Assembly (NCBI RefSeq): GCF_900460245.1 | Contig: NZ_UHIP01000002.1 | Coordinates: forward strand, 62,001 to 126,000 | Length of the DNA stretch: 64,000 bases | Source: Vibrio fluvialis | GTDB lineage: Bacteria > Pseudomonadota > Gammaproteobacteria > Enterobacterales > Vibrionaceae | Direction of reading: 5' to 3' | Part shown: positions 43,288 through 53,580 of the stretch, piece after piece | Layout: each line of letters begins with the position of its first letter | Numbering within the stretch: position 1 is the stretch's first letter | Made by a program: the position numbers and the translations under genes | Notes under the pieces: generated by a model | Database searches by the model: none | What the model saw: the letters and a program-made list of their open reading frames with translations, nothing else | What the model was told of the DNA's origin: nothing

Positions 43288-44226
43288 TTATAGGCCTTGC
43301 AGTTTCAGACGGTTAGCGTGCTGGCGGTACAAGGTAACAGGGTCAGTTTCAAACAGGTGGTGAATACCGAGCAAGCCGTTGATTTCATCCAAATGATTCA
43401 TCTTGTAATCATCTCGAATCACTTTGCCTAAATGGGCGCTGCACGTCCCCACCAAGCCATCACTCGGGCCATCAAACGCCAGTCCCAGCACCATCATCGC
43501 CGCATCGGTAGGATCAAGCGCGTTGGTAAACGTCGATGCGCCAGTCCAGGAGTAATAACGCACGCCATTCACCTCATAATCGCCTTCACCACATTCAGTC
43601 GTAGGAATGCCTTCCGGGTAGTTTTGGTTGAACGCCAGTGACCCTTGGGTCGTCAGTGCATCCAGCGATGCCAGCGCATCTTGCTCAAGATCGCTGCCGC
43701 CAGACAGCAGGTTAATCAGCGTCACCAAGCCATCGGCCAGTTTAACCGCCAGCGCTTCAGTGACAGAGTCTTGCGGAATGGTGTTGCGCACTAAATCCGC
43801 CACCGCCGAGCCTTTGTTTACTCCGCCAATACTGGTTGCCGAGGCGACCAAATCCGGACGGACCGAAGCAACGTAACGCACCGTTGGCCCACCATGACTG
43901 TGGCCAATCAGGTTGACTTTTTCCGCGCCCGTAGCGGCGAGCAGCGTTTCAACCTGCTCAAGCAACTGTTCACCGCGCAATTCGGTGCTGTTGGTGGCAG
44001 ACACCTGCGCCACATACACCGTCGCGCCATCTTTGGTCAGAGACTGAGGAATGCCGTAGAAGTAATCCACGCCAGCTAACGTATCGAAACCAAACAGACC
44101 ATGGACCAGCACAATAGGATATTTGGTGTGGGTATAACCTGTTTGGTCGAGCGCGCCCGCACTGGTCGAGGCCAGTGACAACGAACTGAACAGGCAGAGA
44201 GCAGAAAGTAATAGTTTGTTTTTCAA
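43288..44226 (-). CDS. lipA: Secreted triacylglycerol lipase (lactonising lipase)
   Basis: A 312-residue family I.1/I.2-type lipase exported by the type II system. The signal peptide is MKNKLLLSALCLFSSLSLAS..AGA. The oxyanion motif is VLVHGLFG (39-46), the nucleophile S110 in GHSHGG, and the conserved aspartate and histidine lie in DGLVGTCSAHLGK and IHHLF. The start is TTG at 44226: AAGGAAG is six bases upstream and the product begins with a proper signal peptide. Longer ATG-initiated versions would bury that signal. Cotranscribed with the foldase. Confidence 0.93.
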   Translation of the reverse strand: MKNKLLLSALCLFSSLSLASTSAGALDQTGYTHTKYPIVLVHGLFGFDTLAGVDYFYGIPQSLTKDGATVYVAQVSATNSTELRGEQLLEQVETLLAATGAEKVNLIGHSHGGPTVRYVASVRPDLVASATSIGGVNKGSAVADLVRNTIPQDSVTEALAVKLADGLVTLINLLSGGSDLEQDALASLDALTTQGSLAFNQNYPEGIPTTECGEGDYEVNGVRYYSWTGASTFTNALDPTDAAMMVLGLAFDGPSDGLVGTCSAHLGKVIRDDYKMNHLDEINGLLGIHHLFETDPVTLYRQHANRLKLQGL

Positions 44227-44480
44227 GTGATCTTCCTTCTTATTAGGGGATCTGTGCTTCATAAAAAACACAGACATCGGACCTCTGAGGAGCGATCTAA
44301 CGTTAGAAGAAAGTGACGAAATTACCGACGACAAAAAACCTGCTTCGTGAACCCGAGCCAGTATTCAACAGATTTAATAAACATAGGTTCATCAATGTTA
44401 AGGATAAAATAGATAAGGAGAATAGATAGAATGGCGTGGTCAGTACGTCGCGTGAAGACTACACGCGACGCTACCGGCAG

Positions 44481-46481
44481 TTAAGCCAGTTTAAACTGTG
44501 CCATTTCGTGGTTCAGGTCGGAAACTTGTTCACGCACCTGCTGTGAAGTCTGATTTGAGCGTTGGCTGATTGCCGCCACATCTTCCACCGCATGCGTTAC
44601 GCCATGCATCAGGCTGGTGATCGCTTGGGTAGCCTGGGTTTGCTGCTCTGCCGCGCTGGCAAGTTGCAACATTTGATCGTTCAACATCGCGATTTGTTCG
44701 GTGGTGGACTCCAGTTTTACCACCGCCTCTTCGATGTGCTCCGCGCCCAGCTCCGCAATCTGCTGACCTTGCTGGATCTCTTTCACCACCGATGCCGTTG
44801 AGGACTGAATCGCCTGCACAATCTGGTTAATCTCGGTGGTCGACTGCGTAGTGCGGGTGGCCAGCAAACGCACTTCATCCGCCACCACCGCAAACCCGCG
44901 GCCGTAATCGCCGGCGCGCGCTGCTTCAATCGCTGCGTTCAACGCCAACAAGTTGGTTTGCTCTGCCAAGCCTTCAATCACTTCGGTCACTTTACCAATC
45001 GCCGCACTCTCTGCACTGAGTTGGCTCACCAGCACATTGGCTTTCTCAATCGTCTCATGCAGCGTCTGCATAGTCTCTTTGTTGAGTTCCAGTGACGCTT
45101 TGCCCTGCGCGATTTCGCGCTGCGATTCCGACAGGGTCTCAACCGAACGCTGCGCCTGATCCAACGTGTGCGTGGTGGATTGCGCGACGTCAGACAATTC
45201 AGCATCCATCTCCGTGATGTGTTGTTGCTGGTTTTTCACCTGAGTCAGCGTCTGTTGATTGGAGTTGAGCAACGCGTTCATGCTCTCACTCACCTGATTG
45301 GCTTTGTCCGTCACACCGCGCACAATGCCCGCCAGAGAAGCGTTCATGCGGTTGATGGATTCGGTCAGCGCAGACAGCTCATCGTTGCCTTGCACAGCTA
45401 ACGGTTGCTGCGACACATCGCCAGCGGCAATACGTTGCGCGCGCTGTGAAATCTCCGACACACGGCGACCAATGCTGCGTCCCATGTAATTGGATATCGC
45501 CAGTGCCGCAACAATAACCAGCACCAGCGCGACTACCAGAAACGTCAGCACCTGATGAATCGATGCTTCAATACCCTGCCCGCTGCGATCGGCTTTTTGT
45601 TGCTGCGCGGCCACCACATTTTCCAGACTCGCTTCCAGCGCGCTCGCCGCAGGTAGCAATTGCTTTGCCATTTCCTGGTTGGCAAAGTTCCAGTCTGGCG
45701 ACTGACGCAGCGCGATGGTTTGATCCGCCAGAGGGAAATAGAGTTGTTGCATCTCTTTAAACAGATCCCACAACGAGCGATCGCTGTCATCCAGCAATTC
45801 GAGTTTGTCTTCGATCTCGCTGACCGACTGGTTGTGCGCTTTGATGAACTCCTGATATTTGCTCAGGTATTCCGGTTTGCCGTACAGCAAGAAGTCGCGC
45901 ATCGCCGATAGAGCGTTGGCCAAAGAGTTATAGCTGTCGGCGTAAACTTTAAACAGGCGCTTACGTTCATCGCCCTCTTTCTTGGACGCTTCGTCGTTGA
46001 TCAGGCCCTGAATCTGGTCCAGCGCCACCTCGGCAATCGGCGCGGCTTCGTTAGTAAACAGGTTGTGTGCCGGCAGGTTTTCCGGGCTGTGCGCCAGTTC
46101 CACGATCTTATTGACTGAGGTTTTTACCTCGCCCCACTGTTTAACCACCGTTTGATAATCCTGCTCGGCGATCAGAGTTTCCAGCACCGGTAAGCTTTCG
46201 TCGGTTTGCGCGATGATGCTATTCAACTGCTGCTTGAGGGTTTCACCAGCAACTTCGTCACTGCCCAGCAACATGTAGGCGCGCACGGTGGACAGCGTTG
46301 CCTGAATCGACTGCTGAATACCGCGGCTGGTATCGACGGTGGGTAAATCAGAATTAAGAAGGGATTGCGTGTGACGCTCTAATATCGACACACTGCGATA
46401 GGTCATCGCGGCAGACGCGACAAACAAAAGGGCCAACAACAAAAAACTCAGCTGCAACTTCCCTGAAATCGTTAGCTTCAT
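44481..46481 (-). CDS. hlyB: Methyl-accepting chemotaxis protein (HlyB-like)
   Basis: A 666-residue chemoreceptor. A membrane segment (about 10-32), a periplasmic helical sensor domain (about 33-325), a second membrane segment, a HAMP domain (about 345-400) and a long signalling coiled coil follow in order. The hub is [21 protein letters not shown], given here in parts. The ATG at 46481 is chosen with AGGAGC upstream. In V. cholerae the chemoreceptor at this place, beside lipA/lipB and the haemolysin gene, is named HlyB. No hlyA is present here. Confidence 0.85.
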   Translation of the reverse strand: MKLTISGKLQLSFLLLALLFVASAAMTYRSVSILERHTQSLLNSDLPTVDTSRGIQQSIQATLSTVRAYMLLGSDEVAGETLKQQLNSIIAQTDESLPVLETLIAEQDYQTVVKQWGEVKTSVNKIVELAHSPENLPAHNLFTNEAAPIAEVALDQIQGLINDEASKKEGDERKRLFKVYADSYNSLANALSAMRDFLLYGKPEYLSKYQEFIKAHNQSVSEIEDKLELLDDSDRSLWDLFKEMQQLYFPLADQTIALRQSPDWNFANQEMAKQLLPAASALEASLENVVAAQQQKADRSGQGIEASIHQVLTFLVVALVLVIVAALAISNYMGRSIGRRVSEISQRAQRIAAGDVSQQPLAVQGNDELSALTESINRMNASLAGIVRGVTDKANQVSESMNALLNSNQQTLTQVKNQQQHITEMDAELSDVAQSTTHTLDQAQRSVETLSESQREIAQGKASLELNKETMQTLHETIEKANVLVSQLSAESAAIGKVTEVIEGLAEQTNLLALNAAIEAARAGDYGRGFAVVADEVRLLATRTTQSTTEINQIVQAIQSSTASVVKEIQQGQQIAELGAEHIEEAVVKLESTTEQIAMLNDQMLQLASAAEQQTQATQAITSLMHGVTHAVEDVAAISQRSNQTSQQVREQVSDLNHEMAQFKLA

Positions 46482-46606
46482 CCATAAGCTCCTGTACAAC
46501 GTTAGGCGGTCACTATAACGTTAATTTTCTGTTACGCAAACCGGGGAATATGAGATACCGTAAACGCGTAACTGACTGATATAAAATCCCATGCACATTA
46601 ATATTG

Positions 46607-47068
46607 TTAACGAAACACGGGCAGCGAGCCGGCCTGTTTGACCTGACGCATTGCCAGGTGAGTGTGAATGTCTTTCACGTTGTCCAACTGCTGCACTTTG
46701 CGAATAAAGCTCTCATAGCCGACCAGATCCGGGCTGACCACTTCCAGCAGATAATCGTACGCCCCCGACACCACGTGCGCGCTGATCACTTCATCCATCT
46801 CCACCAACGCCGATTCGAACTCGTCAATCGAACTGGCTTGATGATTGTTGAGGCTCACTTCAACAAACACAGTCATGCCGATGCCAATCGCTTTGCGATT
46901 CAGTTTAGCCTGATAACCGTCAATCACGCCTTCATCTTCGAGTCGCTTAAGTCGCCGCGCGCAAGGCGAAGCCGAAAGCCCCACCAACTCCGCAAGCTCG
47001 GCGGTTGAGAGCCTTCCCTGTTTCTGAATCAGAGCCAGCAAGTGGCGGTCAATTCTGTCCATTTTCAT
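46607..47068 (-). CDS. Lrp/AsnC-family transcriptional regulator
   Basis: A 153-residue feast/famine regulator: an N-terminal winged helix (RIDRHLLALIQKQGRLSTAE, VGLSASPCARRLKRLEDEG) and a C-terminal RAM ligand-binding domain. It is divergent from an EamA-type exporter gene with 167 bp between them, a common pair in which the regulator controls export of an amino acid. A second in-frame ATG at 47062 is also usable. The effector amino acid is unknown. Confidence 0.92.
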   Translation of the reverse strand: MKMDRIDRHLLALIQKQGRLSTAELAELVGLSASPCARRLKRLEDEGVIDGYQAKLNRKAIGIGMTVFVEVSLNNHQASSIDEFESALVEMDEVISAHVVSGAYDYLLEVVSPDLVGYESFIRKVQQLDNVKDIHTHLAMRQVKQAGSLPVFR

Positions 47069-47235
47069 TTTTGGTTATTTCCAGCGTTATTTTTCAGTTC
47101 ATTGATGAAATCCATCAATATTTATCTCTACATAAACTAAATTCGCCGAATATCAGCGTCAAGTAACCGTGATAATAAATCTCTTCGCCGGATTTGTGCA
47201 TCGCACACGGCACCACTGCTTATCAAGGATGACAT

Positions 47236-48165
47236 ATGTTCTCAGGATATCTGGCCATGCTGGCCACACTGCTGCTCTGGTCTGGCTTTTTCTTATCACT
47301 GCGCGAAGGTGCCATCAGCGCGCTGACGCCTGCCGATATCGCGCTGACGCGTTTTTTGATCCCCGCTATCGTGCTGCTGCCGTTTGTCATGAAAGCCAAA
47401 GCAAAAATCGCTGTGGTGCCCAAGCGTTACCTGCTCGGTATGTTTATCGGTTGCGGCCTGCCCTATCTGCTCCTGACTGGCAGCGCGATGCATTTTGTAC
47501 CGGTTTCCGATGGCAGCACACTGGTTCCCGGCACACTACCACTCTTTGTCTCCGGCATTGCCGTCTGGCTGTTTAATCAGCCGTTAAGCCAGCATCGGAT
47601 CCTTGGGTTGGTGTTGGTATTGGGCGGGATTGGCGTGTTTCTCTCCACCAGCGCAATGGATTATCAGAGTGACAAACTGTTTGGCCATCTGCTGTTTCTG
47701 CTCGGCAGTATGATGTGGGCGGTGTTTACCATCTGCGCCCGCGTTGCGAACCTCCATTCGCTGGCAGCGGCCGGATTCATTTCGCTGCTATCCGTAGTGC
47801 TGCTGCTCGCGCTGATTGCGACAGGCGTATTACCCAGTTATCTGGCACAAACGCCCGTCGCACAATGGCCATGGCAGACGCTATTTGGTCACAGTTTGAT
47901 TCAGGGTGTCGGGGCGGGCGTCATTGCCGCATTTACTTATCTGCACGCCGTAACCACACTGGGCGCGGAACGCTCGGCGGCATTTGGTTCAGCAACCCCG
48001 GCCATTGCAACCTTACTGGCAATTCCGGTATTTGGTGAGATTCCAACCAGCATGACCTGGCTGGGATTGGGATTGGTCAGCTGCGGCAGCTTAATTGCCA
48101 GCAACGTGTTTATGAAGTACGACGCCTCGCTGGCGTACCAGCCACCACAACACGGCAAAGGATAA
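47236..48165 (+). CDS. EamA/DMT-family transporter
   Basis: A 309-residue inner-membrane protein with ten predicted helices in two EamA repeats (about 5-135 and 150-295). The end of the second repeat reads AFGSATPAIATLLAIPVFGE. The ribosome-binding site is AAGGATG. Such transporters export amino acids or metabolites. The divergent Lrp-type regulator supports amino-acid export. Substrate not assignable. Confidence 0.88.
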   Translation: MFSGYLAMLATLLLWSGFFLSLREGAISALTPADIALTRFLIPAIVLLPFVMKAKAKIAVVPKRYLLGMFIGCGLPYLLLTGSAMHFVPVSDGSTLVPGTLPLFVSGIAVWLFNQPLSQHRILGLVLVLGGIGVFLSTSAMDYQSDKLFGHLLFLLGSMMWAVFTICARVANLHSLAAAGFISLLSVVLLLALIATGVLPSYLAQTPVAQWPWQTLFGHSLIQGVGAGVIAAFTYLHAVTTLGAERSAAFGSATPAIATLLAIPVFGEIPTSMTWLGLGLVSCGSLIASNVFMKYDASLAYQPPQHGKG

Positions 48166-48166
48166 C

Positions 48167-48421
48167 TTAGCGAATCACTTCCACGATGAGTGGCACAACA
48201 ACGCACAGGCCAAACAGAGTGTTGGCCTTGTCGCTGTAGCGTAAATGGATCAGAAATGGCGAGGCGACAAACAGCGTCACTAACACAGGAACCGCGCTAA
48301 TCACACCGAACAGATACAGCGCCACCAACAGGACGGACAAAGCGACCGTCCAGCGCACTGGCACCAGCAGCTTTTTTCCTAATCCAAACATAAATACCAA
48401 GGCAGCAAGCAAAGGTAACAT
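48167..48421 (-). CDS. Small inner-membrane protein of unknown function
   Basis: An 84-residue, very hydrophobic protein with about three membrane helices (LLAALVFMFGLG, WTVALSVLLVALYLFGVISAV, LFGLCVVVPLIVEVI). I do not recognise a named family. The ATG at 48421 has AAAGGTG five bases upstream. It ends next to the convergent EamA gene and is divergent from the DUF1289/CWC gene across a possible Fur box. Confidence 0.7.
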   Translation of the reverse strand: MLPLLAALVFMFGLGKKLLVPVRWTVALSVLLVALYLFGVISAVPVLVTLFVASPFLIHLRYSDKANTLFGLCVVVPLIVEVIR

Positions 48422-48435
48422 CAAAACACCTTTAT

Positions 48436-48454
48436 GATATTAATTCTCATTTAG
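48436..48454. promoter_or_regulatory. Possible Fur box
   Basis: GATATTAATTCTCATTTAG agrees with the Fur consensus at 12 of 19 positions. It sits 15 bp before the small membrane protein gene and 126 bp before the DUF1289/CWC gene. Moderate evidence only. Confidence 0.4.
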
Positions 48455-48579
48455 ATTTATAATAGTCATGCCCGTTAGCAAAAGCAATAGGCAGAGCAAC
48501 AAAGATATCCGGCTTGCGGTTGGGCAACTCCGCGACTTCAGGTATATTTCGCGTTTACTCAATAAAGAAGTCAGCTGTT

Positions 48580-48888
48580 ATGAAAACCCCCTGTATCGCC
48601 GCCTGTAAAAATAACGCCGGAGTTTGTTCTGGTTGCCATCGCACCATGGATGAAATTATTCAATGGCGTCATTTGTCCGACCATGAGCGGGACACCATCA
48701 TGCAGCGCTTATCCGGCCAGCAAACCACGCACCACTGCCCATCTTGTGGTGAGCCGGCACATTGCGATATCAGCGCAGGCAAAAGCACCTGCTGGTGTTT
48801 TGAGTTGGAAAAACGCGACCTTTCAGCCCTGCCAGAAAGCTCAGTGTGTTTGTGTCGCCGATGCTTAGCAAAACAGCCGCTTGAATAA
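48580..48888 (+). CDS. DUF1289-CWC fusion protein (cysteine-rich, probable metal binder)
   Basis: A 102-residue protein with two cysteine-rich modules. The N-terminal DUF1289 is CIAACKNNAGVCSGCHRTMD followed by EIIQWRHLSD. The C-terminal CWC-type ribbon has CPSCGEPAHCDI, then CWCFELE and CLCRRC. The ATG at 48580 gives the complete DUF1289; the 22 codons before it lack support. With ten or more cysteines it should bind iron or zinc. Function unknown. Confidence 0.8.
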   Translation: MKTPCIAACKNNAGVCSGCHRTMDEIIQWRHLSDHERDTIMQRLSGQQTTHHCPSCGEPAHCDISAGKSTCWCFELEKRDLSALPESSVCLCRRCLAKQPLE

Positions 48889-49081
48889 TAATTTCACATT
48901 ACTTTTTCTAATTCAAAACATAGATTTTTATCTTGCGTAAGATCACACTTTTCGATTGATAAAGCGCTCCACCCGCACTAATATCTCGCGCCGAGAACAC
49001 CGCATTCCTTCCCGTTCTCATTAGTCATATTTTTGTAATTTATCTTTCTCGCGTTATTAATGTTGTTGGGTGGAGAAAAAG

Positions 49082-50287
49082 ATGTCTGCAACATTTCCGT
49101 TAGCCAAACTGACGTTCCTGATCGCCATTCTGACCGCTGTCGGCCAGATGACTCAGACCATGTATGTGCCTTCTATCGGTCATATGGCCGATGATTTTCT
49201 GGTGTCTGCCGCATCGCTGCAGGCGGTAATGGCGTGCTATCTGATCCCTTATGGTGTCTCGCAGTTTGTCTACGGGCCACTGTCTGATCGCCTGGGCCGC
49301 AAGCCAATCATTATCGCGGGATTAGTTATCTATATCCTTGGCTCTCTGGTTGCTTTGTTTGCACAAGAGTTTTCCTGGTTCCTGGCGGGTAGCTTTATTC
49401 AGGGTCTGGGCATCGGTTGTGGCGGTGCGATGTGCCGTACTCTGACCCGAGATTGTTTTACTGGCGCAGAACTGCATCGTGCAAACAGCCTGATCAGCAT
49501 GTGTTTGATCTTCTCACCACTGATTGCCCCGGTGCTGGGCGGCTACCTGACGGAGTTCTTTGGCTGGCGTTCAAGTTATCTGTTCTTATCGCTGTTTGCG
49601 ATTGCCGTGGTCATTACCATGATGACCAGCATGGTCGAGACCTTGCCAAAAGAGATCCGTAAAAAAGAATCGGTGCTGCGCAGCTACAGTTTCGTAATGT
49701 CGGATCACCGTTTTCAGGGTTACCTGATCTGTTTGGTGGCAACCTTTGCTGGCGTTGCAGTGTTTGAAGGTGCCGCGGGTGTGCTGTTAGGCGGCGTACT
49801 TGAGTTGCCGGCGACCACCGTCAGCTTGCTGTTCGTCACCCCTATTCCGGGTTATCTGGCTGGTGCCTGGCTATCAAGTGTGATTGCTCAGCGCTACAGT
49901 GAAAAACGGGCACTGCGCGTGGGCCTGTTCGCGATTATGTTGGGGTCGATGATTGTTCTGATCCCGGGTCTGCTTGACCAAACCACAGCGCCAACCTTGA
50001 TCGGCGGAGCGACAGTTTACTTTCTGGGTGCAGGCATTCTGTTTCCGGCTGCGACCACTGGCGCGTTGGCGCCGCTGCCTTACCATGCCGGTACTGGCGG
50101 CGCGATTCTGGGCGGGATGCAAAACCTGGGAGCCGGCTTGGCAACATTGCTGGCCTCCGTATTCCCGGCCTCAAACCAACTGCCATTGGGCATTATTATG
50201 TTGGTGATGTCGCTACTGGCTCTGCTTGGATTGCGCCGCGTTTACAAACGCCACGATCCATCCAAACACATGCCATTGGCCGTGTAA
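49082..50287 (+). CDS. emrD: Multidrug efflux MFS transporter EmrD-like
   Basis: A 401-residue, 12-helix major facilitator of the Bcr/CflA-EmrD group. The family signature YGPLSDRLGRKP lies between helices 2 and 3 (about residues 64-75), and the helix-5 antiporter motif is in SPLIAPVLGGYL. GGTGGAG six bases upstream supports the ATG at 49082. It exports hydrophobic drugs by proton antiport. It ends in a terminator shared with the convergent HopJ gene. Confidence 0.9.
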   Translation: MSATFPLAKLTFLIAILTAVGQMTQTMYVPSIGHMADDFLVSAASLQAVMACYLIPYGVSQFVYGPLSDRLGRKPIIIAGLVIYILGSLVALFAQEFSWFLAGSFIQGLGIGCGGAMCRTLTRDCFTGAELHRANSLISMCLIFSPLIAPVLGGYLTEFFGWRSSYLFLSLFAIAVVITMMTSMVETLPKEIRKKESVLRSYSFVMSDHRFQGYLICLVATFAGVAVFEGAAGVLLGGVLELPATTVSLLFVTPIPGYLAGAWLSSVIAQRYSEKRALRVGLFAIMLGSMIVLIPGLLDQTTAPTLIGGATVYFLGAGILFPAATTGALAPLPYHAGTGGAILGGMQNLGAGLATLLASVFPASNQLPLGIIMLVMSLLALLGLRRVYKRHDPSKHMPLAV

Positions 50288-50293
50288 TCAGAC

Positions 50294-50327
50294 GAAAAAA
50301 GGGAGGCTCAGCCTCCCTTTTTGTTTT
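50294..50327. terminator. Bidirectional terminator between emrD and the HopJ gene
   Basis: AAAAAAGGGAGGC pairs with GCCTCCCTTTTT around TCA. It works for both convergent genes. Confidence 0.92.
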
Positions 50328-50337
50328 CAGTCACGGC

Positions 50338-50682
50338 TTATTTCGCGGTCAGTGCCACGCCTTCAAACTTCACGCCATCCCAACCAAAACGGATGAAATT
50401 GCGAATATTCTGGTGATCGTCGTTCTCCGGATGTTGCAATACATCCTGACGGTAAAAATCACCAAAACAGGCCAGTGTGGCTTCAGGGCTGAGCTGATTC
50501 AGCTGGGCGAACGCAAAAATCTTGCATGAACCATTATTCTGGTTAGCTTCGTTGCGGGTTTCGCCGTTATCAAACGCCGTCGGTGTGAAATAGTAATGCG
50601 CATCGATGGTGGCAATCACCTCTGCAAATACGACGTTTTCAGGTTGCTCAGTCAGTTGAGTCAATAGCGCGCTCAGTTCCAT
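50338..50682 (-). CDS. HopJ type III effector family protein
   Basis: A 114-residue cytoplasmic protein matching the HopJ family by FDNGETRNEANQNNGSCKIF and CFGDFYRQDVLQHPENDDHQ followed by NIRNF. The family was named from a Pseudomonas protein but occurs widely in bacteria without type III secretion, so an effector role is unlikely here. The function is unknown. It is monocistronic. Confidence 0.85.
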   Translation of the reverse strand: MELSALLTQLTEQPENVVFAEVIATIDAHYYFTPTAFDNGETRNEANQNNGSCKIFAFAQLNQLSPEATLACFGDFYRQDVLQHPENDDHQNIRNFIRFGWDGVKFEGVALTAK

Positions 50683-50983
50683 GTGTGTCCATTCCCGTTG
50701 ATTTCGAAAGCACGCAGTCTAAAGAAAAATTTCCCCGATGAAAACCTATGCACAACTTGAAACACTTTATGCATCCAACAAGGTATGAAAAATGCTAGTA
50801 ATTAATGAGAAAGTTGATGCACATATCACCTGTGTTACAGCAGTAATTTGTCCGGCATCAAACCCGATGCAAATAGGAATACAATTTTATTGCTTTAATA
50901 CGTACGTTATGTTTTTTAATCCTTGTCTACACTAATGTTTTACCGATTAAACCTATAAATTGAATGAGTCGTCAGAGGGCTTT
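50683..50983. other. Intergenic between HopJ and the NIT chemoreceptor gene
   Basis: About 300 bp holding the two divergent promoters. No named operator or RNA structure is seen. Confidence 0.4.
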
Positions 50984-52981
50984 ATGAAAAAACTATTGCG
51001 GCATTTTCCTTTGTACAGGGTGGTCACGCTGATTGCCGGGCTGCCTATCGCCATTGCGTTAATACTTGCTACGTTCAACGTCCTCGACCTCAGACAGCGA
51101 GTCGAAACCGCCGAACACGATCAGGAAACGGTAAAACTGATCCTGCTGTACGATAACCTCGCCCACAACTTAGCCCTCGAACGCGGCCTGACTGCCGGTG
51201 TGCTGGGCTCCAAAGGCCAAGGGCCTCAGGTTGAACAGCTGAGAAAACAGCGCAGCGAAACCGATACGCACGTCAAAGCGCTGCAGAGTTTTTCTCCGGT
51301 GACCGTCAATCCCGTATTGGCCAACAAACTGAAAGCGGATGTGCAAAACCAGCTCGCTCAGTTGAATGATGTACGCCGTCAGGTCGACTCGTTAACGCCA
51401 ACGGTTTCTCCTTTTGCCTACTACTCCAATCTGAACCAACTGGCGATCGATGACTCACAGATTCTGCTCTCGACCATTGATGATGCGAATGTCGCCGAAT
51501 TGGGCAGCTCTCTCATTTCTGTGGTGATCATGAAAGAGCGTGCAGGTCAGGTACGTGGTGCCCTAAATGGTGCGTTTGCCCGAAAATCGTCCACACCGGC
51601 GCAGTACACCGCCGTGAATGGTTATATCGAATCGGGTAACTACGCAGAACGTATGGCCGCGATGACCATGCCAAAAGCGCTGAGCGACAAACTCAGCGAA
51701 TTCAAAAACAGCGAAACCTGGAAAAACGTCGATAAGGTTCAGCAATCTTACCTGTCACAAAGTCAATCTCTGGATGCGTTAGAAGGTCCGGCTCCGGCTG
51801 AGTGGTTCGCGGCGGCAACCGAACGTATCAAATTGATTAACCAACTGCGCAACGGCATTCAACAACAGATGACCACCATGTCGGCCGAGCAGGCGACTCA
51901 GGCTATATGGAATCAGAACGTGATTTTAATTGCCAGCCTGATTGTGGCGGTCTTGTTGGTTTGGAGCCTGCTGACCAGCGTCATCACGCTACGCGAACGC
52001 GCGGGCAAACTGAATAAAACGCTGCATTCAATGGCATCGAAGCGCGATCTGAGTGTGTCGATTGCATCCGAAGGACGTGATGAGATTTCGCAGATTTCAC
52101 AAAGCGTCAACGGCCTGACCAGTAACATTCGCAGCCTGCTGTCTGATGTGACGCAAACCAACGATCATAGCGCCGAACGCCTGAAGAAGATTGTCATGGG
52201 CGCACAAGACCTCGGTAAAAGCAGCGGTGCAACGACCGCAAAATGTGAAAACATTGCCGCGGCGATGACCGAGTTGTCGCAATCTAGTGTCGAAATCGCT
52301 CAGTCTTCAGAGCGTGCGCTGGAAGAGACACACCAAATGACTCAGCGCGTCGTCGAGTGCCAGGGTCAGAGCCAGTCCTCCTTTAAAGCGGTTGAGGCGC
52401 TGGTGGAGCAAATCGAACAAACGCAAACCTGCATGAGCGAGCTGGAAAAAGACGCCATGAGCGTGAGTAAGATTGTCGATACCATCAACGGCATTTCAGA
52501 ACAAACCAACCTGCTGGCCCTGAACGCCGCGATTGAAGCGGCGCGTGCCGGTGAACACGGGCGCGGTTTTGCGGTGGTGTCGTCAGAAGTTCGTGATTTG
52601 GCGCAGCGCAGTAAAGAAGCCACTGAGCACATCAGCCAATTGCTAAGCAACATCACCAACAACACTGCGACAGCAGTGAACAACATGGAAAAAAGCCGTG
52701 ATGCGACCCATGAAACTTTTGAGTCCGTCTCAACGGTGACAAACAGTGTTGCCGCTCTGGAAAGCGTGATCGAAGAAGTTAACGCTCACATCACCAGCAT
52801 CGCTAACGCCACGATCGAGCAATCAAAAGCCAGCGAAGCCGTCGATAAAGACGTCGATATTCTGGCTGAAATTGCCCAACAAACCGGTGAACTGGCGCAG
52901 CAGATGAATAACATCGTCAGCAGCTATCACGGCGAAGTCGACCGCGTGAAACAGCAACTCGGCGCGTTCAAACTGAATTAA
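50984..52981 (+). CDS. Methyl-accepting chemotaxis protein with NIT sensor domain
   Basis: A 665-residue chemoreceptor. Membrane segment 1 is at about 10-35. The periplasmic helical domain (about 40-310) opens with [19 protein letters not shown], the signature of NIT (nitrate/nitrite-sensing) domains. A second membrane segment follows, then HAMP and a signalling domain with the hub [21 protein letters not shown] (given in parts). The ATG at 50984 follows AGAGGG. The ligand is not proven by sequence, though nitrate or nitrite is a fair guess. Confidence 0.88.
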   Translation: MKKLLRHFPLYRVVTLIAGLPIAIALILATFNVLDLRQRVETAEHDQETVKLILLYDNLAHNLALERGLTAGVLGSKGQGPQVEQLRKQRSETDTHVKALQSFSPVTVNPVLANKLKADVQNQLAQLNDVRRQVDSLTPTVSPFAYYSNLNQLAIDDSQILLSTIDDANVAELGSSLISVVIMKERAGQVRGALNGAFARKSSTPAQYTAVNGYIESGNYAERMAAMTMPKALSDKLSEFKNSETWKNVDKVQQSYLSQSQSLDALEGPAPAEWFAAATERIKLINQLRNGIQQQMTTMSAEQATQAIWNQNVILIASLIVAVLLVWSLLTSVITLRERAGKLNKTLHSMASKRDLSVSIASEGRDEISQISQSVNGLTSNIRSLLSDVTQTNDHSAERLKKIVMGAQDLGKSSGATTAKCENIAAAMTELSQSSVEIAQSSERALEETHQMTQRVVECQGQSQSSFKAVEALVEQIEQTQTCMSELEKDAMSVSKIVDTINGISEQTNLLALNAAIEAARAGEHGRGFAVVSSEVRDLAQRSKEATEHISQLLSNITNNTATAVNNMEKSRDATHETFESVSTVTNSVAALESVIEEVNAHITSIANATIEQSKASEAVDKDVDILAEIAQQTGELAQQMNNIVSSYHGEVDRVKQQLGAFKLN

Positions 52982-52997
52982 TCAATGCGGCAACCAA

Positions 52998-53032
52998 TAA
53001 AAAAGGTCATCACTGTGATGACCTTTTTTATT
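52998..53032. terminator. Bidirectional terminator after the NIT chemoreceptor gene
   Basis: AAAAAGGTCATCAC pairs with GTGATGACCTTTTT with almost no loop and is flanked by A and T runs. It is shared by the convergent gene at 53048. Confidence 0.92.
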
Positions 53033-53047
53033 ACTGTTCATAGAGGT

Positions 53048-53548
53048 TCAGAACGGCACTTCAATCTGCATAAACCAGTCTGCCTGATACACTTCGTGCC
53101 AGCGATAATCCAAACGAACGCGCGGCTCGCCCGCTTTCTTCTGGCCAAAACCCAAGCTCAGTTTCAAACCATGACTCATTAGCCACTCTTCGGTGCTCAT
53201 CTGGTTTTCGCGCGCGGCCAAATCGGTCGGCATCCACACGCCCAGCCCCAAATAACTGTTTTCCAGTTGTTGAGTGAGAAACGGGTTCGTGTCATTACTA
53301 TCTGCGGCAATCCAGCCATTCCAGTAGTTGACATCATTGGCGCCGGATTCGGTTTCGACATCGAAGTTCAACAAGTGCTCTGAGGTGTATTCCCAGCCAT
53401 CGCGCAGAGAAATACACACACCAGCATTGTCTAATTGGGCGGCTTCGTAGGATTCATCGGTAGGGAGTGTTGCGGGCGTATAGAGATCGCATGCAGACGC
53501 TAAGGTCGGCAAAGAGAAAAGTGTCATCAGCAAAACGCACTTTTTCAT
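53048..53548 (-). CDS. Secreted/outer-membrane-type protein of unknown function
   Basis: A 166-residue protein with a signal peptide (MKKCVLLMTLFSLPTLASA) and two cysteines in the mature part (CDLYTPATLP, GVCISLRDGW). Alternating aromatic/hydrophobic stretches at the end (VRLDYRWHEVYQADWFMQIE) and the terminal F of EVPF recall a small beta-barrel or lipocalin-like fold. I do not recognise the family. It is 32 bp downstream of the NadD-like gene on the same strand. Confidence 0.6.
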   Translation of the reverse strand: MKKCVLLMTLFSLPTLASACDLYTPATLPTDESYEAAQLDNAGVCISLRDGWEYTSEHLLNFDVETESGANDVNYWNGWIAADSNDTNPFLTQQLENSYLGLGVWMPTDLAARENQMSTEEWLMSHGLKLSLGFGQKKAGEPRVRLDYRWHEVYQADWFMQIEVPF

Positions 53549-53580
53549 GAATACGACTCCAGCCCAAAACGGGCAAACAA

